From Cellulosimicrobium funkei (GTDB taxonomy: Bacteria > Actinomycetota > Actinomycetes > Actinomycetales > Cellulomonadaceae): a DNA stretch of 64,000 bases. The translations under genes were made by a program, and so were the position numbers. The stretch's first letter is position 1. Every line of letters starts with the position of its first letter. Shown here piece by piece: positions 1 to 9,220 of the stretch. The notes beneath the pieces were generated by a model. It was not told the DNA's origin and ran no database searches. It worked only from the letters and a program-made list of their open reading frames with translations. The DNA lies in the NCBI RefSeq assembly GCF_001019615.1, contig NZ_JNBQ01000005.1:1-64000 (forward strand). Reading direction: 5' to 3'.

Positions 1-542
1 GCGAGACGGGCGCGGTCGCGGCCCGCACCGACGCGGGGCCGTTCGTGGTCGTCGCGGGGCGGCGCGTCTGGGTCGAGGTCCTCGACGACGACGGGGCCCC
101 GGTCCCCGACGGCGGCCTCGGCGAGGTCGTCGTCACGGTCGACGAGAACCCGTACCTGCCGCTCCTGCGCTACCGCACCGGCGACCGCGCGCGGATCGTG
201 CGGCGCGGGGAGCGGGTCGAGCTGCACGACCTCGAGGGCCGGTCTCCCGTGCGCTACCTGCGGCCCGACGGCGCGTGGGTGCCGTCCGTCGACGCCGCCC
301 AGCACCTCCAGGCCCACGGCATGGCCGCGTGGCAGCTCCACCAGTCCGCCGACGGGAGCGTCGTGCTCGACGTCGTCCCCGACGTCCCGGGCGACGCCGG
401 GGCGCGGGCCGCGCGGACTGCGGGCGACGCCGTCGGGCACCTGCTGGGTCGCCGTGTCACCGTGCGCGAGGTGAGCCCGGCCCGGCTCGGCGCCGGTCGC
501 GCCCGCCGCTGGTCCAGCGACGTGCCCGGCGGTGCCGCGTGA
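1..542 (+). CDS. Adenylate-forming (phenylacetate-CoA ligase-like) enzyme, C-terminal fragment
   Basis: The reading frame is open from base 3 at the window edge, so the N-terminus lies outside. The visible 180 or so residues contain GEVVVT followed by the RYRTGD motif typical of the AMP-binding (ANL) superfamily just before its small C-terminal domain. That suggests a phenylacetate-CoA-ligase-like enzyme that activates a carboxylate as an acyl-AMP. After the motif comes a rather divergent C-terminal lobe with no clear catalytic lysine. Substrate and pathway cannot be told from the fragment. It converges on the next gene with only 4 bases between the stop codons. Confidence 0.6.
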   Translation, partial: ETGAVAARTDAGPFVVVAGRRVWVEVLDDDGAPVPDGGLGEVVVTVDENPYLPLLRYRTGDRARIVRRGERVELHDLEGRSPVRYLRPDGAWVPSVDAAQHLQAHGMAAWQLHQSADGSVVLDVVPDVPGDAGARAARTAGDAVGHLLGRRVTVREVSPARLGAGRARRWSSDVPGGAA

Positions 543-546
543 CGTC

Positions 547-1272
547 TCAGCCGAGCTGGCCCACGGGGCGGTAGACGACCGAGGACGCCTTGTTGTCGAA
601 CGTGCCCAGCGTCGCGCAGTGCGGCGTGCAGTTCTTCTTGGCACCCGCGTAGCTGTAGGAGTCGTAGAGGGTCACCCAGCAGCCTGCGTAGGTCGTCGCG
701 GAGGTGACGACGTTGTTCATGAGCAGGTTCGCGAGGTTCGGGAAGCCGTAGGTCGAGCCGGTGTAGCACCCGTTGGTGCCCGACCCGTAGAGCACCTTGG
801 ACGCGCCCTTGTAGTTCGCGTCGCGCCACAGCACGCCCAGGACGAGCGAGCTGGCGGCAGCGGTGGTGGCGCGCTCCGTCCCGGCGAGGCGCTGCCCGGC
901 CGGGGCCGACGACGCCGACGCGTTGAGCTCCGAGACCACACCCTCGACCTCCGCCGGCGTCGCGTCGGCGAGCCGCGACGAGGCGACGTCGCCGCCCGAG
1001 ACGAACTCGAGCGCCTCCTCGAGCGAGCCGAAGCACACCTCGGGCGCGGGCGGGAGCGTGTCGGGATCCTGGCCCGGAAGGAGCGGCTGCGCCTCGACCG
1101 CGCAGCTCTCGCCGGTCGAGACCTGAGCGTCGGCGGCGGGGTCGGCGCCGCGGTCCCAGGTCACGACCCGCAGGTCGGGCTCCGACGCGAGGGCCGGCGC
1201 TGCCGCGGCGGCGCTGAGGGCGAGTCCGGCGACGAGCGCGGCGGACAGGACGCGGAGCGAGGATCTGGTCAT
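547..1272 (-). CDS. Secreted I36-type (beta/gamma-crystallin fold) putative protease inhibitor
   Basis: 241 residues. The start at 1272 is chosen because AAGGAG lies 5 bases upstream and the first 30 residues form a signal peptide (positive MTRSSLR, hydrophobic core, ALA-S cleavage region). The C-terminal 90 residues carry paired crystallin-like repeats: DANYKGASKVLY, LYDSYSYAG and the signature DNKASSVVY, with several cysteines. This resembles peptidase inhibitor family I36, represented by the Streptomyces metalloproteinase inhibitor SMI. The middle region has no recognised domain. It is divergent from a secreted subtilase. Inhibition of a protease is inferred from family and context, not shown. 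Confidence 0.6.
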   Translation of the reverse strand: MTRSSLRVLSAALVAGLALSAAAAAPALASEPDLRVVTWDRGADPAADAQVSTGESCAVEAQPLLPGQDPDTLPPAPEVCFGSLEEALEFVSGGDVASSRLADATPAEVEGVVSELNASASSAPAGQRLAGTERATTAAASSLVLGVLWRDANYKGASKVLYGSGTNGCYTGSTYGFPNLANLLMNNVVTSATTYAGCWVTLYDSYSYAGAKKNCTPHCATLGTFDNKASSVVYRPVGQLG

Positions 1273-1560
1273 GGTTTCTCCTTCTGCGTGGGCCACGCCC
1301 CCGGGTTCGCACCCCGTGGACCTGCCGCGGGAAGGGGACTCCCACAGGACGGCCACGTCCTGTGACCCCGCCCGCATCGTAGAGCGTGCGGTGCCCGTTG
1401 TCTCCGGCTCGTCGCCGGCCTCCGCACCCGCCGCTGGGCAGGTCGGGCGCTCGTTCGTTACCGTGCTCGGGTGGCCTCCGTCCCACCCGGGCGAGACCGC
1501 TGGGAAGGACCCATCCACGAACCCTTCGCCGAACCGGCCCTGCCGGGGAGATGAGTGTCG

Positions 1561-4500
1561 ATGAAGCACCGTTCTCTACCCGTGTCGCTGACCGCTGCCG
1601 CCGCGAGCCTCGCCGTCGTCGCCGCGGCCGCCGCACCTGCTGTCGCGGACCCGCCGCCCGACCCCGGGGACTCCCTCGGGGTGCAGTCGGGCTCGTCCCT
1701 GGCCCCGACCGACAAGGTCGCCCCGTCGCTCGCCACCGCGCGCGGCACGGTGACGGCGTTCGTCGAGCTCGACGCGCCGTCGGCGGTCGACCTCACGGCG
1801 CAGGGCGCGTCGCCGGACGAGGTCGAGGCCAACGCGCAGGAGGTCGCAGCGCTCGCGGACGACGTCGTCCCGCAGCAGGCGACCGCCCGTAGCGCCGGCG
1901 CACGCGACCCGCAGCAGGTGTCGGTGACCAGCACGCTCGTCGCGGGCGTCGTCGTCACGGGCGACGCGGCCCGGGTGCGCGACCTCGCGCGCGACGCCTC
2001 GGTCGTCACGGTCTACCGGATCGTCCCCAAGAAGCCCGCGAACAAGGGCACGGACGTGTTCACGCGGGCGCTCGAGACGTGGCAGAGCACCGGCCTCACC
2101 GGCGAGGGCGTGCGCATCGGCATCATCGACACGGGCATCGACTACACGCACAAGGCGTTCGGCGGCCCCGGCACCCAGGAGGCGTTCGACGAGGCCTACG
2201 GCGACCGCGGCACCGGCCCGGTCCCCGACGGGACGTTCGACGAGCTGAAGTTCCTCGGCGGGCACGACTTCGCGGGCTACGACTACGACGCGAGCGGCAC
2301 CGTCCCCGGCACGACGCTCGTGCCGACGCCCGACGAGAACCCGATCGACTCGCTCGACTCGGTCGGCTCGGGCCACGGCTCGCACGTGGCCGGCACGACG
2401 GCGGCGTACGGCGTCACCGCGGACGGCGAGACGTTCGACGGCGACTACTCCACGCTGACCGACATCTCCGACTGGCAGGTCGGCCCGGGCTCGGCGCCCG
2501 AGGCGGGCCTGTACGCGCTCAAGGTGTTCGGCGACCTCGGCGGCTCGACGGGCGTCGTCGTCGACGCGCTCGAGTGGGCGGCCGACCCGAACGGCGACGG
2601 CGACCTGTCCGACCGCCTCGACATCGTCAACCTCTCCCTGGGCTCGGACGGCTCGCCCGCGGACGACCCGGAGAACCTCTTCATCGACCAGCTCTCGCGC
2701 CTGGGCACGCTGTCCGTCATCGCGTCGGGCAACGCGGGCGACGTGACCGACGTCGGCGGCTCGCCCGGCAACGCGCGCACCGCCCTCACGGTCGCGAACT
2801 CCGTCGGCGACACCCAGACGTTCGACGCGGTGCGCGTCGACGCGCCAGAGTCGCTCGCGGGCGAGTACCCCGCCCAGAACTCCCAGGACTACGCGGGCGG
2901 CGCGGACGTGACCGCCCCGGTCGCGTTCGTCGCGGACGACTTCTCCGGGTGCCAGGCGTTCACGCCCGAGCAGGCGGCGGCCGTCGCGGGCAAGATCGCG
3001 TTCCTCTACTGGGACGACAACGACGCGACGCGCGCGTGCGGCAGCGCCGCGCGGTTCAACAACGCGCAGGCCGCGGGCGCGGTCGGCGTGCTGCTGTCCT
3101 CCGAGCTCCCGTCGTTCGTCGCCGGCATCGCGGGCAACGCGGGCATCCCCGGCGCCCAGCTCACGGCCGCGAGCCACGACGCGCTGCGCCCGGCGATCGA
3201 GGCCGGCGAGGTCACGATGACCATCGGCCCGTCGTTCGCGCTGTCGTCGTTCGTCTCGATCCCGGAGATCGGCGACACGCTCAACAGCGGGTCGTCGCGC
3301 GGCGTGCACGGCTCGCTCGGCATCGCCAAGCCCGACGTCGCGGCCCCCGGCACGGGGATCGCGTCCGTCGCGTCGGGTCACCTGGACGGGGCGAGCATCA
3401 AGTCCGGCACCTCCATGGCCACCCCGCACGTCGCGGGCATCGCGGCGCTCGTCAAGGAGGCCCACCCGGGCTGGGCGCCGGCCGAGGTCAAGGCGTCGGT
3501 CATGAACACCGCGACGCACGACGTCTTCACCGGGCCGTCGGGCACGGGCACCGCCTACGGCCCCGAGCGCGTGGGATCCGGGCGCGTCGACGCCGTCGAC
3601 GCGGTCGGGAACACGACGCTCGCCTACGCGTCGCAGGACTCCGACCAGGTGTCCGTGGCGTTCGGCGTCGTGCCGGTCGGCAAGGACACCGTGACCGTGC
3701 GCAAGACCGTGACCGTGCAGAACACGGGCGACGCCCCGAAGACGTACGCGACGAGCTTCGCGCAGTCGAGCACCGCGGGCGGCGCGACCGTGTCCGTCAC
3801 CCCGGCGTCGGTCACCGTCCCCGCGGGTCAGCGCACGGTCGTCACCGTGACGCTCACCGCGGACCCGGCGACGCTCGCCAAGGAGCTCGACCCGACGTCG
3901 TCGGACGACTCCGGCCTCGGCGTGCCGCGCGACTACGTGTCCTCGGTCAGCGGTCGCGTCGTCCTCACCCCGACCGACGGCGGCACCGCGCTGCGCGTCC
4001 CGGTCCAGGCGTCGCCCAAGCTCGTGAGCGACCTCTCCGGCAACGCCGTCGCCTTCCCGGGCTCGGCGACCACCGCCGACCTCGACCTCGACGGCCGGGG
4101 CGTGGCCTCGGGCGGCTGGTACTCGCTCGTCGCGCCGTTCGAGCTCAAGACGACGAGTCCGCGCCTCGAGGCGGACGCGGCGGTCGGCGCCTCGGCGTCG
4201 GCCATCGCGGCGGCCGACGTGCGCGCGGTCGGCTTCACGTCGACGGCGCCGCAGGTCGCGGCGGACGGCGGCGACCCCGCCGACGGCGTCATCGGCATCG
4301 GCGTCGCGGTCGACGGCGAGTGGGCGAGCCTCGGCTCGGTCTCGATCCCGGCGGTCGAGGTGGACGTCGACTCCGACGGCACCGCGGACTTCGAGGTCGC
4401 GGCGATCAAGTACAACAGCGAGACGGACCTGACCCTCGCGGCGACGTTCACCCTCAAGGACTGGACCGCTCCGGACGGGACGGCGTACGAGGCCGGCGAC

Positions 4501-5184
4501 AACGTCGACCTCCAGCCGATCAACTCCGTGTGGGGGAACGTCGACACCTCGGTGTTCGACAACAACGTCGTCGTCCTCCCCGTCGGCATCGGGTCGCTCG
4601 GCATCGAGGAGGGCGACGTGCCGACCTTCCAGGTCCTCACGTACTCGCCGTACTCGCAGGCCGCCGACCAGCTCGTCGACGCCACGCAGAAGTTCACGGG
4701 CGACCCGTACGACCCGGCCTACTGGTTCGACGGCGGCGACCAGCTCCTGTTCGTCGGGGCCGACGACACGTCGATCCCGGTGCACCGCTCGGAGGCCGCG
4801 GCCGAGGCGGGCAGCGGCAAGCTCCTGCTGCTGCACCTGCACAACGCGACGCCGACCAAGCGCTGGCAGACCGTGGACGTCACGACGTCCGCCGTCGTCG
4901 ACGCGACGGTCACCGCCGAGGCGCGCTGCCTCGGCGGCAAGGCGCACGTCGCGGTCCGCGTGCTCAACGAGTCGGGCGCGACGGCCGACGTCGTGGTGAC
5001 CACGCCGTACGGCGAGAAGACGTTCCCGAACGTCAAGGACGGCAAGAACGCCTACCAGTCGTTCTCGTCGCGCGCGGCGTCGTTCGACGCCGGGTCCGTG
5101 ACCGCGACCCTCACCGCCGAGGTCGACGGCGAGGAGGTCACGACGACCTACGACGCCGACTACGAGGCGCTGAGCTGCTCGTAG
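1561..5184 (+). CDS. Secreted S8 (subtilisin-like) serine peptidase with PA insert
   Basis: 1207 residues from ATG 1561, with GGGGAG about 10 bases upstream; a GTG at 1555 is also possible. A signal peptide (MKHRSLPVSLTAAAASLAVV) is followed by an I9-like propeptide. The catalytic triad is intact: Asp190 in IIDTGIDYT, His272 in GHGSHVAGT and Ser618 in SGTSMATPHVAG. The long stretch between His and Ser contains a protease-associated (PA) domain, as in Vpr/cucumisin-type subtilases. After about residue 680 come Fn3/immunoglobulin-like beta domains, probably for substrate or cell-wall contact. It likely degrades extracellular protein. It shares a 288-base divergent upstream region with the I36-type gene, where I see no clear promoter hexamers. 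Confidence 0.93.
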   Translation: MKHRSLPVSLTAAAASLAVVAAAAAPAVADPPPDPGDSLGVQSGSSLAPTDKVAPSLATARGTVTAFVELDAPSAVDLTAQGASPDEVEANAQEVAALADDVVPQQATARSAGARDPQQVSVTSTLVAGVVVTGDAARVRDLARDASVVTVYRIVPKKPANKGTDVFTRALETWQSTGLTGEGVRIGIIDTGIDYTHKAFGGPGTQEAFDEAYGDRGTGPVPDGTFDELKFLGGHDFAGYDYDASGTVPGTTLVPTPDENPIDSLDSVGSGHGSHVAGTTAAYGVTADGETFDGDYSTLTDISDWQVGPGSAPEAGLYALKVFGDLGGSTGVVVDALEWAADPNGDGDLSDRLDIVNLSLGSDGSPADDPENLFIDQLSRLGTLSVIASGNAGDVTDVGGSPGNARTALTVANSVGDTQTFDAVRVDAPESLAGEYPAQNSQDYAGGADVTAPVAFVADDFSGCQAFTPEQAAAVAGKIAFLYWDDNDATRACGSAARFNNAQAAGAVGVLLSSELPSFVAGIAGNAGIPGAQLTAASHDALRPAIEAGEVTMTIGPSFALSSFVSIPEIGDTLNSGSSRGVHGSLGIAKPDVAAPGTGIASVASGHLDGASIKSGTSMATPHVAGIAALVKEAHPGWAPAEVKASVMNTATHDVFTGPSGTGTAYGPERVGSGRVDAVDAVGNTTLAYASQDSDQVSVAFGVVPVGKDTVTVRKTVTVQNTGDAPKTYATSFAQSSTAGGATVSVTPASVTVPAGQRTVVTVTLTADPATLAKELDPTSSDDSGLGVPRDYVSSVSGRVVLTPTDGGTALRVPVQASPKLVSDLSGNAVAFPGSATTADLDLDGRGVASGGWYSLVAPFELKTTSPRLEADAAVGASASAIAAADVRAVGFTSTAPQVAADGGDPADGVIGIGVAVDGEWASLGSVSIPAVEVDVDSDGTADFEVAAIKYNSETDLTLAATFTLKDWTAPDGTAYEAGDNVDLQPINSVWGNVDTSVFDNNVVVLPVGIGSLGIEEGDVPTFQVLTYSPYSQAADQLVDATQKFTGDPYDPAYWFDGGDQLLFVGADDTSIPVHRSEAAAEAGSGKLLLLHLHNATPTKRWQTVDVTTSAVVDATVTAEARCLGGKAHVAVRVLNESGATADVVVTTPYGEKTFPNVKDGKNAYQSFSSRAASFDAGSVTATLTAEVDGEEVTTTYDADYEALSCS

Positions 5185-5215
5185 TCGTCAGCGGCCGTCA
5201 GCAGCAGTCGCACGC

Positions 5216-5263
5216 ACGCGGCGAGGGCCGCCATCCGAGACCGGGTGGCGGCCCTCGCCGCGT
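5216..5263. terminator. Bidirectional terminator hairpin
   Basis: A perfect 18-bp stem (5216-5233 with 5246-5263) with a 12-base loop lies between the convergent subtilase and GNAT genes. Its last base overlaps the GNAT stop codon. Such GC-rich stems without a T-tract are usual for actinobacterial intergenic terminators. Confidence 0.75.
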
Positions 5264-5685
5264 CAGGGCGCGAGATGCCGCGTGCCGGGGCGCACCATCG
5301 CCGTGCGGTCGGGCGTCTGGAAGCCGAACTTCGCGTAGAGCCCGTGGGCGTCGTCGGTGAACAACGTCCAACGGAACCGCGCCCCGGGGCCGTCGTCGAT
5401 CATCGTGCGCACCAGGAGCGTGCCGACACCGCGACCGCGCGACGCCGGGTCGACCACCACGTCCGCGAGGTAGGCGTCGTTCACGCCGTCCGACACGGCT
5501 CGCGCGAACCCGAGCTGGCGACCGGTCGCTCCGTCGTAGACGCCGACGACCCGCCAGGCGCCGTCGATCTGCCGCTCCACGTCCGCGCGTTCCCGCCAGC
5601 GGTGCCAGTAGACCTCGGTCGAGAGCATGCGCCAGATCCAGTCGCGGTCCAGGTGGCGAGGGTCGTCGTCGGTGGTCAGCGGCAT
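5263..5685 (-). CDS. GNAT-family N-acetyltransferase
   Basis: 140 residues from the ATG at 5685, a normal length for a single GNAT domain. The acetyl-CoA-binding motif A is visible as VVVDPASRGRGVGTLLV. The C-terminal LYAKFGFQTPDRTAMVR matches the usual beta6-alpha4 ending. A longer upstream frame exists but would run through the DUF4241 gene, so the internal ATG is preferred. Substrate unknown. It resembles small stand-alone acetyltransferases that modify amines or free amino acids. Confidence 0.85.
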   Translation of the reverse strand: MPLTTDDDPRHLDRDWIWRMLSTEVYWHRWRERADVERQIDGAWRVVGVYDGATGRQLGFARAVSDGVNDAYLADVVVDPASRGRGVGTLLVRTMIDDGPGARFRWTLFTDDAHGLYAKFGFQTPDRTAMVRPGTRHLAP

Positions 5686-5769
5686 CGGGCCATGATGCCC
5701 GGCTCCGCGCCGCGGGCACAGCGGCGTCTCCCCGGGCGGCACGTCGGCTCCGGCGGCTACGCTCGCGGC

Positions 5770-6459
5770 GTGAGCGACTTCCCCACCCCTGACACGTTCT
5801 TCGCCCTGCGCACCGGCCCCGCCGCGGGGACGGGGCCCGCCGGAGGCCCCGGCCTGCGCCTCGCCGTGCACGACCTGGGCGAGCTCGTCCTGCCCAGCGG
5901 CCGGCTCGAGGCGTCCGACCCGTTCACGCTGCTCGGCGAGGGTCTCGTCGTGCAGGTCGAGCCGGGCCGGTACCCCGTGCGCGTCACCGTCGCCGACGTC
6001 TCCGACGAGCAGGACGGCTCCCACCTGCGCGAGGCGTACCTGAGCGTCGTGCTCGCCGAGGGCGAGGTGGCGGCCGTCGAGCCGGTCGTCCCCGAGGGCG
6101 CCGACGGGCCTCCCGAGGCCGGGGCCGCCTACGGCGTGCCCGTGGACGCCGGGACGGTCGCGTTCGCGGACGCGGACGCCGTCGCGCGGCTCATGCCCGA
6201 CGGCGACTGGTACGACGAGGTGTTCGACGACGGCACGGACACGAGCTGGTTCGCGCTCACCGACTCACCCGACCACCTGCGCGAGGGGTCGGCGAACATC
6301 CTGCTCCCGGGTGCCCAGGAGGGCGAGAACGTCGTGCTCTCGCACTCCGGCTGGGGCGACGGCTTCTACCCGCTCGTGCGCACCGTCGCGGCCGACGGCA
6401 CGGTGCTCGGCCTGCACCTCGACCTCCTCGTCGCCCTCCCGGACGACGACGAGGACTGA
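5770..6459 (+). CDS. DUF4241 domain-containing protein
   Basis: 229 residues from GTG 5770. It matches the DUF4241 pattern: LVLPSGRLEASDPF, a RYPV strand with valine-rich continuation, VDAGTVAFAD in the middle and SGWGDGFYPL near the end. It has no signal peptide or membrane segment, so it is probably cytoplasmic. The family is often found as an immunity-like or stress-associated protein, but no function is established. It is divergent from the GNAT gene with 84 bases between starts. Confidence 0.8.
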   Translation: MSDFPTPDTFFALRTGPAAGTGPAGGPGLRLAVHDLGELVLPSGRLEASDPFTLLGEGLVVQVEPGRYPVRVTVADVSDEQDGSHLREAYLSVVLAEGEVAAVEPVVPEGADGPPEAGAAYGVPVDAGTVAFADADAVARLMPDGDWYDEVFDDGTDTSWFALTDSPDHLREGSANILLPGAQEGENVVLSHSGWGDGFYPLVRTVAADGTVLGLHLDLLVALPDDDED

Positions 6460-6465
6460 CGGCCG

Positions 6466-6527
6466 CGCCGAGCCCGGGACCGCTCCTCAGCGGCGGCCGT
6501 CGCGGAGGAGAGGTCCCGGGCTCGGCG
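6466..6527. terminator. Terminator between DUF4241 gene and EBO operon
   Basis: A 16-bp perfect stem (6466-6481 with 6512-6527) encloses a second short stem CTCCTC/GAGGAG. It lies between convergent genes and can end both the DUF4241 transcript and the long EBO transcript. Confidence 0.75.
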
Positions 6528-6563
6528 TCGTGGCCGGGGGACGGCAGGCTCACGGGCTGCGGG

Positions 6564-7982
6564 TCAGACGCGGACGCCGAGGCCTTGGAGCTCGAGCACC
6601 AGGCCCTTGATCGCCGCCGCCGGGACCTGCCCGCTCCCGCTCTCCACGACCCCTGCGACCGACGCCGGGACCTCGCCGTCGGAGCACAGCACGAGCGGGG
6701 TGTCGGCCGAGGAGTCGGGCAGGCGGCCGTGGGAGCCCTTCACGTACGACGCGTCGAGCGGGACGGTGCTCATGGCGTACCGCAGGCCGACCTTCTTCTT
6801 GACGAGGTTGAGGCCGGCCTTCGCCTTGGCGAGCTTGTCCGCCGGGTCGAAGAACAGCTCGGCGGGGTCGTAGCCGGGCTTGCGGTGGATGTCGACGCCG
6901 CGCGCGTACTCCGGCGCCCGCGCGTCGTCGAGCCAGAAGTAGTACGTGAACCAGGCCCCCGGCTCAGCGACGACGACGAGGTCGCCGGAGCGCTCGTGGT
7001 CGAGGCCGTACCGAGCCTGCGCCTCGCGGTCGAGCACCTCGTCGACCCCGGGGATCCCCCGCAGCAGGTCGGTGACGCGCCGCTGGAGCGCGGGGTCGTG
7101 CTGGTCGCCCAGGTAGACGTGCGCGACCTGGTGGTCCGCGACCGCGAACGCGCGCGACGTCCACGGGTCGAGCTGCTCCTTGCCGTCCTGCACGTAGACC
7201 TCGAGCAGGCCCTCGCGGCGCAGGATGCGGTTGAGGTGCACCGGCCGGTCGGCGTCCGCGATGCCGTACTCGGAGACCACGAGGACGGTCACGCCCTGGT
7301 TCGCGGCGTCGTCGAGCAGCGGGGCGAGGGTCGCGTCGAGCTCGGCCGCGGCGGCGTCGGCCTGCGGCGACGTCGGTCCGAACCGCTGGAGGTCGTAGTC
7401 GAGGTGCGGGACGTACGCCATCGTGAGGTCCGGGGCGTGCGTGCGCAGCACGTGCCGCGTCGCGTCGACGATCCACCGCGAGGACGAGATGTCCGCCGTC
7501 GGGCCCCAGTACGTGAACAGGGGGAACTCGCCGAACCGGCCCACGAGGTCGTCGTGCAGCGCCGGAGGGCGCACGTACGCGTCGGGGGACTTGCGGCCGT
7601 CGGCGTGGTAGATCGGGCGCGGCGTGACGGTGACGTCCGTCGACATGCCCATCGCGTACCACCAGCAGACGTTCGCCGACGAGTACTCGCGGCGCGCCCG
7701 ACGCGCGGCCTCCCACAGCTTCTCGCCCTCGACGAGCCGGGCGTGCTGCCGCCACAGGTACACGTCGCCGAGCTCGCGGAAGTACCAGCCGTTCCCGACG
7801 ATCCCGTGCTGCGACGGGCTGAGCCCCGTCGTCATCGTGGCCTGGACGCTGCACGTCACCGCGGGCAGGACCGTCGCGAGCTCGGACTGCCAGCCGCTCG
7901 CGGCGAGCTGGCGCAGTCGCGGCATGTGCGCGAGCGCGGTCGAGGTGAGCCCGACGACGTCGAGCAGCAGCACGGGCTTCAT
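6564..7982 (-). CDS. eboF: EboF-like alkaline-phosphatase-superfamily phosphodiesterase
   Basis: 472 residues, last gene of the EBO-type operon; its ATG overlaps the stop of eboE (7979-7982). The fold is that of type I phosphodiesterase/nucleotide pyrophosphatase: an N-terminal DVVGLT metal-site strand, a threonine nucleophile region TCSVQATMTTGLSPSQHGI, HLDYDLQRFGP in the middle and KGSHGRLP near the end. The usual SDHGM metal motif reads SEYGIAD here, so two canonical ligands are changed. The enzyme may therefore use a different metal set or an unusual substrate. There is no signal peptide, so it acts in the cytoplasm. Role in the EBO pathway is inferred from gene order; the symbol follows the cyanobacterial cluster. 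Confidence 0.82.
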   Translation of the reverse strand: MKPVLLLDVVGLTSTALAHMPRLRQLAASGWQSELATVLPAVTCSVQATMTTGLSPSQHGIVGNGWYFRELGDVYLWRQHARLVEGEKLWEAARRARREYSSANVCWWYAMGMSTDVTVTPRPIYHADGRKSPDAYVRPPALHDDLVGRFGEFPLFTYWGPTADISSSRWIVDATRHVLRTHAPDLTMAYVPHLDYDLQRFGPTSPQADAAAAELDATLAPLLDDAANQGVTVLVVSEYGIADADRPVHLNRILRREGLLEVYVQDGKEQLDPWTSRAFAVADHQVAHVYLGDQHDPALQRRVTDLLRGIPGVDEVLDREAQARYGLDHERSGDLVVVAEPGAWFTYYFWLDDARAPEYARGVDIHRKPGYDPAELFFDPADKLAKAKAGLNLVKKKVGLRYAMSTVPLDASYVKGSHGRLPDSSADTPLVLCSDGEVPASVAGVVESGSGQVPAAAIKGLVLELQGLGVRV

Positions 7983-9208
7983 GCGGTCCTCCTGGTGGTG
8001 AGGTCGGTGTCGGCGGTGAGGTGGGTGGTGGCCCAGCGGAGCTCGGCCGCGATGCCGGCGACGAGCGAGTCGGTCGCCGCACCCTCCGGGAGCACCGACC
8101 ACGTGTACGTCTCGACGTCGAGGTGCGCCTCGTCGCCGTGCGGGGCCGCCCGCACGGCGTCGACGGCGTCGCGCAGGACGTCGGTCGTCGCGGCGAGCGG
8201 GGCGGCGGGCTCGTGGTGCAGCGGCACGTGGAAGTGCACGCGCCACGGCCCCTCCCCCGGCAGCGCGTGCCCGACGGCGTCCCCCGCGTCAGGCGCGGAC
8301 GCCTCGCCCAGGGCGTCGGGCAGGTCGTCGGCGGCGAGGACGTCGCCCGCCGCCGTGAGCTCGCGCACCTGGTGGATGTAGCGCTTCTCGGCGAACGCGC
8401 CGACGGCCGCGCGCGCGGCCGGGTCGGACGGGTCGTCGACGTGCAACGCCGCCGACGCCTGCACCTTGACCACGCGCAGCCCGGCGTCCGTGATGCGGCG
8501 CACCGTGGCGGCCGTCCCCGCGCGCCGGTCCGCGAAGGACACCGCGAGGTGGCACGTGTCGAGGCACACCCCGACGTGCTCGGGGTCGATCCGCTCCTCC
8601 CCGGCGCCCGCCGCGATCCCGCCGCCCTCGGTGCGCGCCGCGAGCCAGGCCACGACGTCGTCCACCGTGTCCAGCACGCAGCCGGGCTCCGGCTCGACCG
8701 CGACGCGCACTACCTTCCCTGTTCGCTGGCGCAGGTCGCGCAACCCCGCGCCCAGGGCGACGAACGCGCGGGTCGCCGCGTCGTCGTCGGCCGCGGACCA
8801 CAGCTCGCGCCACGCGAGCGGGAGGGTCGAGATCGAGCCCGCCGCGCCGTCGGGCAGGAGGTCGGCCAGGACCTCGGCGCACTCGAGCGTGTACGCGAGC
8901 CGCTCGGGCTGCGCCCACGTGGGCGTGTAGACGTCGAGCTTGACGACGTCCGCGTGGAACCCGCCGTACGGGAACGCGTTGAGCGTGTGGACCTGAAGAC
9001 CTTGCTCGTCGAGGACGGCGCGCAGCCACGCCCGGTCGGCCGGCGACGCGGCGAGCCGGTGCGCGAGCGTCGCGGGCATCCAGAGCCCGACCCCGAGGAC
9101 GTCGAGCCCAGCGGCCGCGCGGACCGGGCCTGCGTAGGTCACGAGCTGCTCGACGACCCCGTCGAGGTCCTCGGCGGGGTGGACGTTGGTGCAGTACGAC
9201 AACAGCAC
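7979..9208 (-). CDS. eboE: Metabolite traffic protein EboE (TIM-barrel, xylose-isomerase-like)
   Basis: 409 residues from ATG 9208. The AP-endonuclease-2/xylose-isomerase-like barrel shows LLSYCTNVHPAEDL at the N-terminus, VHTLNAFPYGGFH, the metal-site glutamate in VEPEPGCVLDT, then CLDTCHLAVSF and FHVPLHH, and DVETYTWSVLP near the end. These are hallmarks of EboE, a protein needed in cyanobacteria for transport of scytonemin precursors to the periplasm. Catalysis has not been shown for the family as far as I know. It starts 12 bases after the tatD/eboB stop and overlaps eboF by 4 bases. Confidence 0.88.
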   Translation of the reverse strand: MLLSYCTNVHPAEDLDGVVEQLVTYAGPVRAAAGLDVLGVGLWMPATLAHRLAASPADRAWLRAVLDEQGLQVHTLNAFPYGGFHADVVKLDVYTPTWAQPERLAYTLECAEVLADLLPDGAAGSISTLPLAWRELWSAADDDAATRAFVALGAGLRDLRQRTGKVVRVAVEPEPGCVLDTVDDVVAWLAARTEGGGIAAGAGEERIDPEHVGVCLDTCHLAVSFADRRAGTAATVRRITDAGLRVVKVQASAALHVDDPSDPAARAAVGAFAEKRYIHQVRELTAAGDVLAADDLPDALGEASAPDAGDAVGHALPGEGPWRVHFHVPLHHEPAAPLAATTDVLRDAVDAVRAAPHGDEAHLDVETYTWSVLPEGAATDSLVAGIAAELRWATTHLTADTDLTTRRTA

Positions 9209-9220
9209 GGTGGTGCCGCC

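Noticed and set aside
1576-4947. An 1123-residue frame antisense to the subtilase
   Set aside because: Arg/Val/Asp-rich shadow of a high-GC gene; the sense frame has signal peptide, triad and domains.
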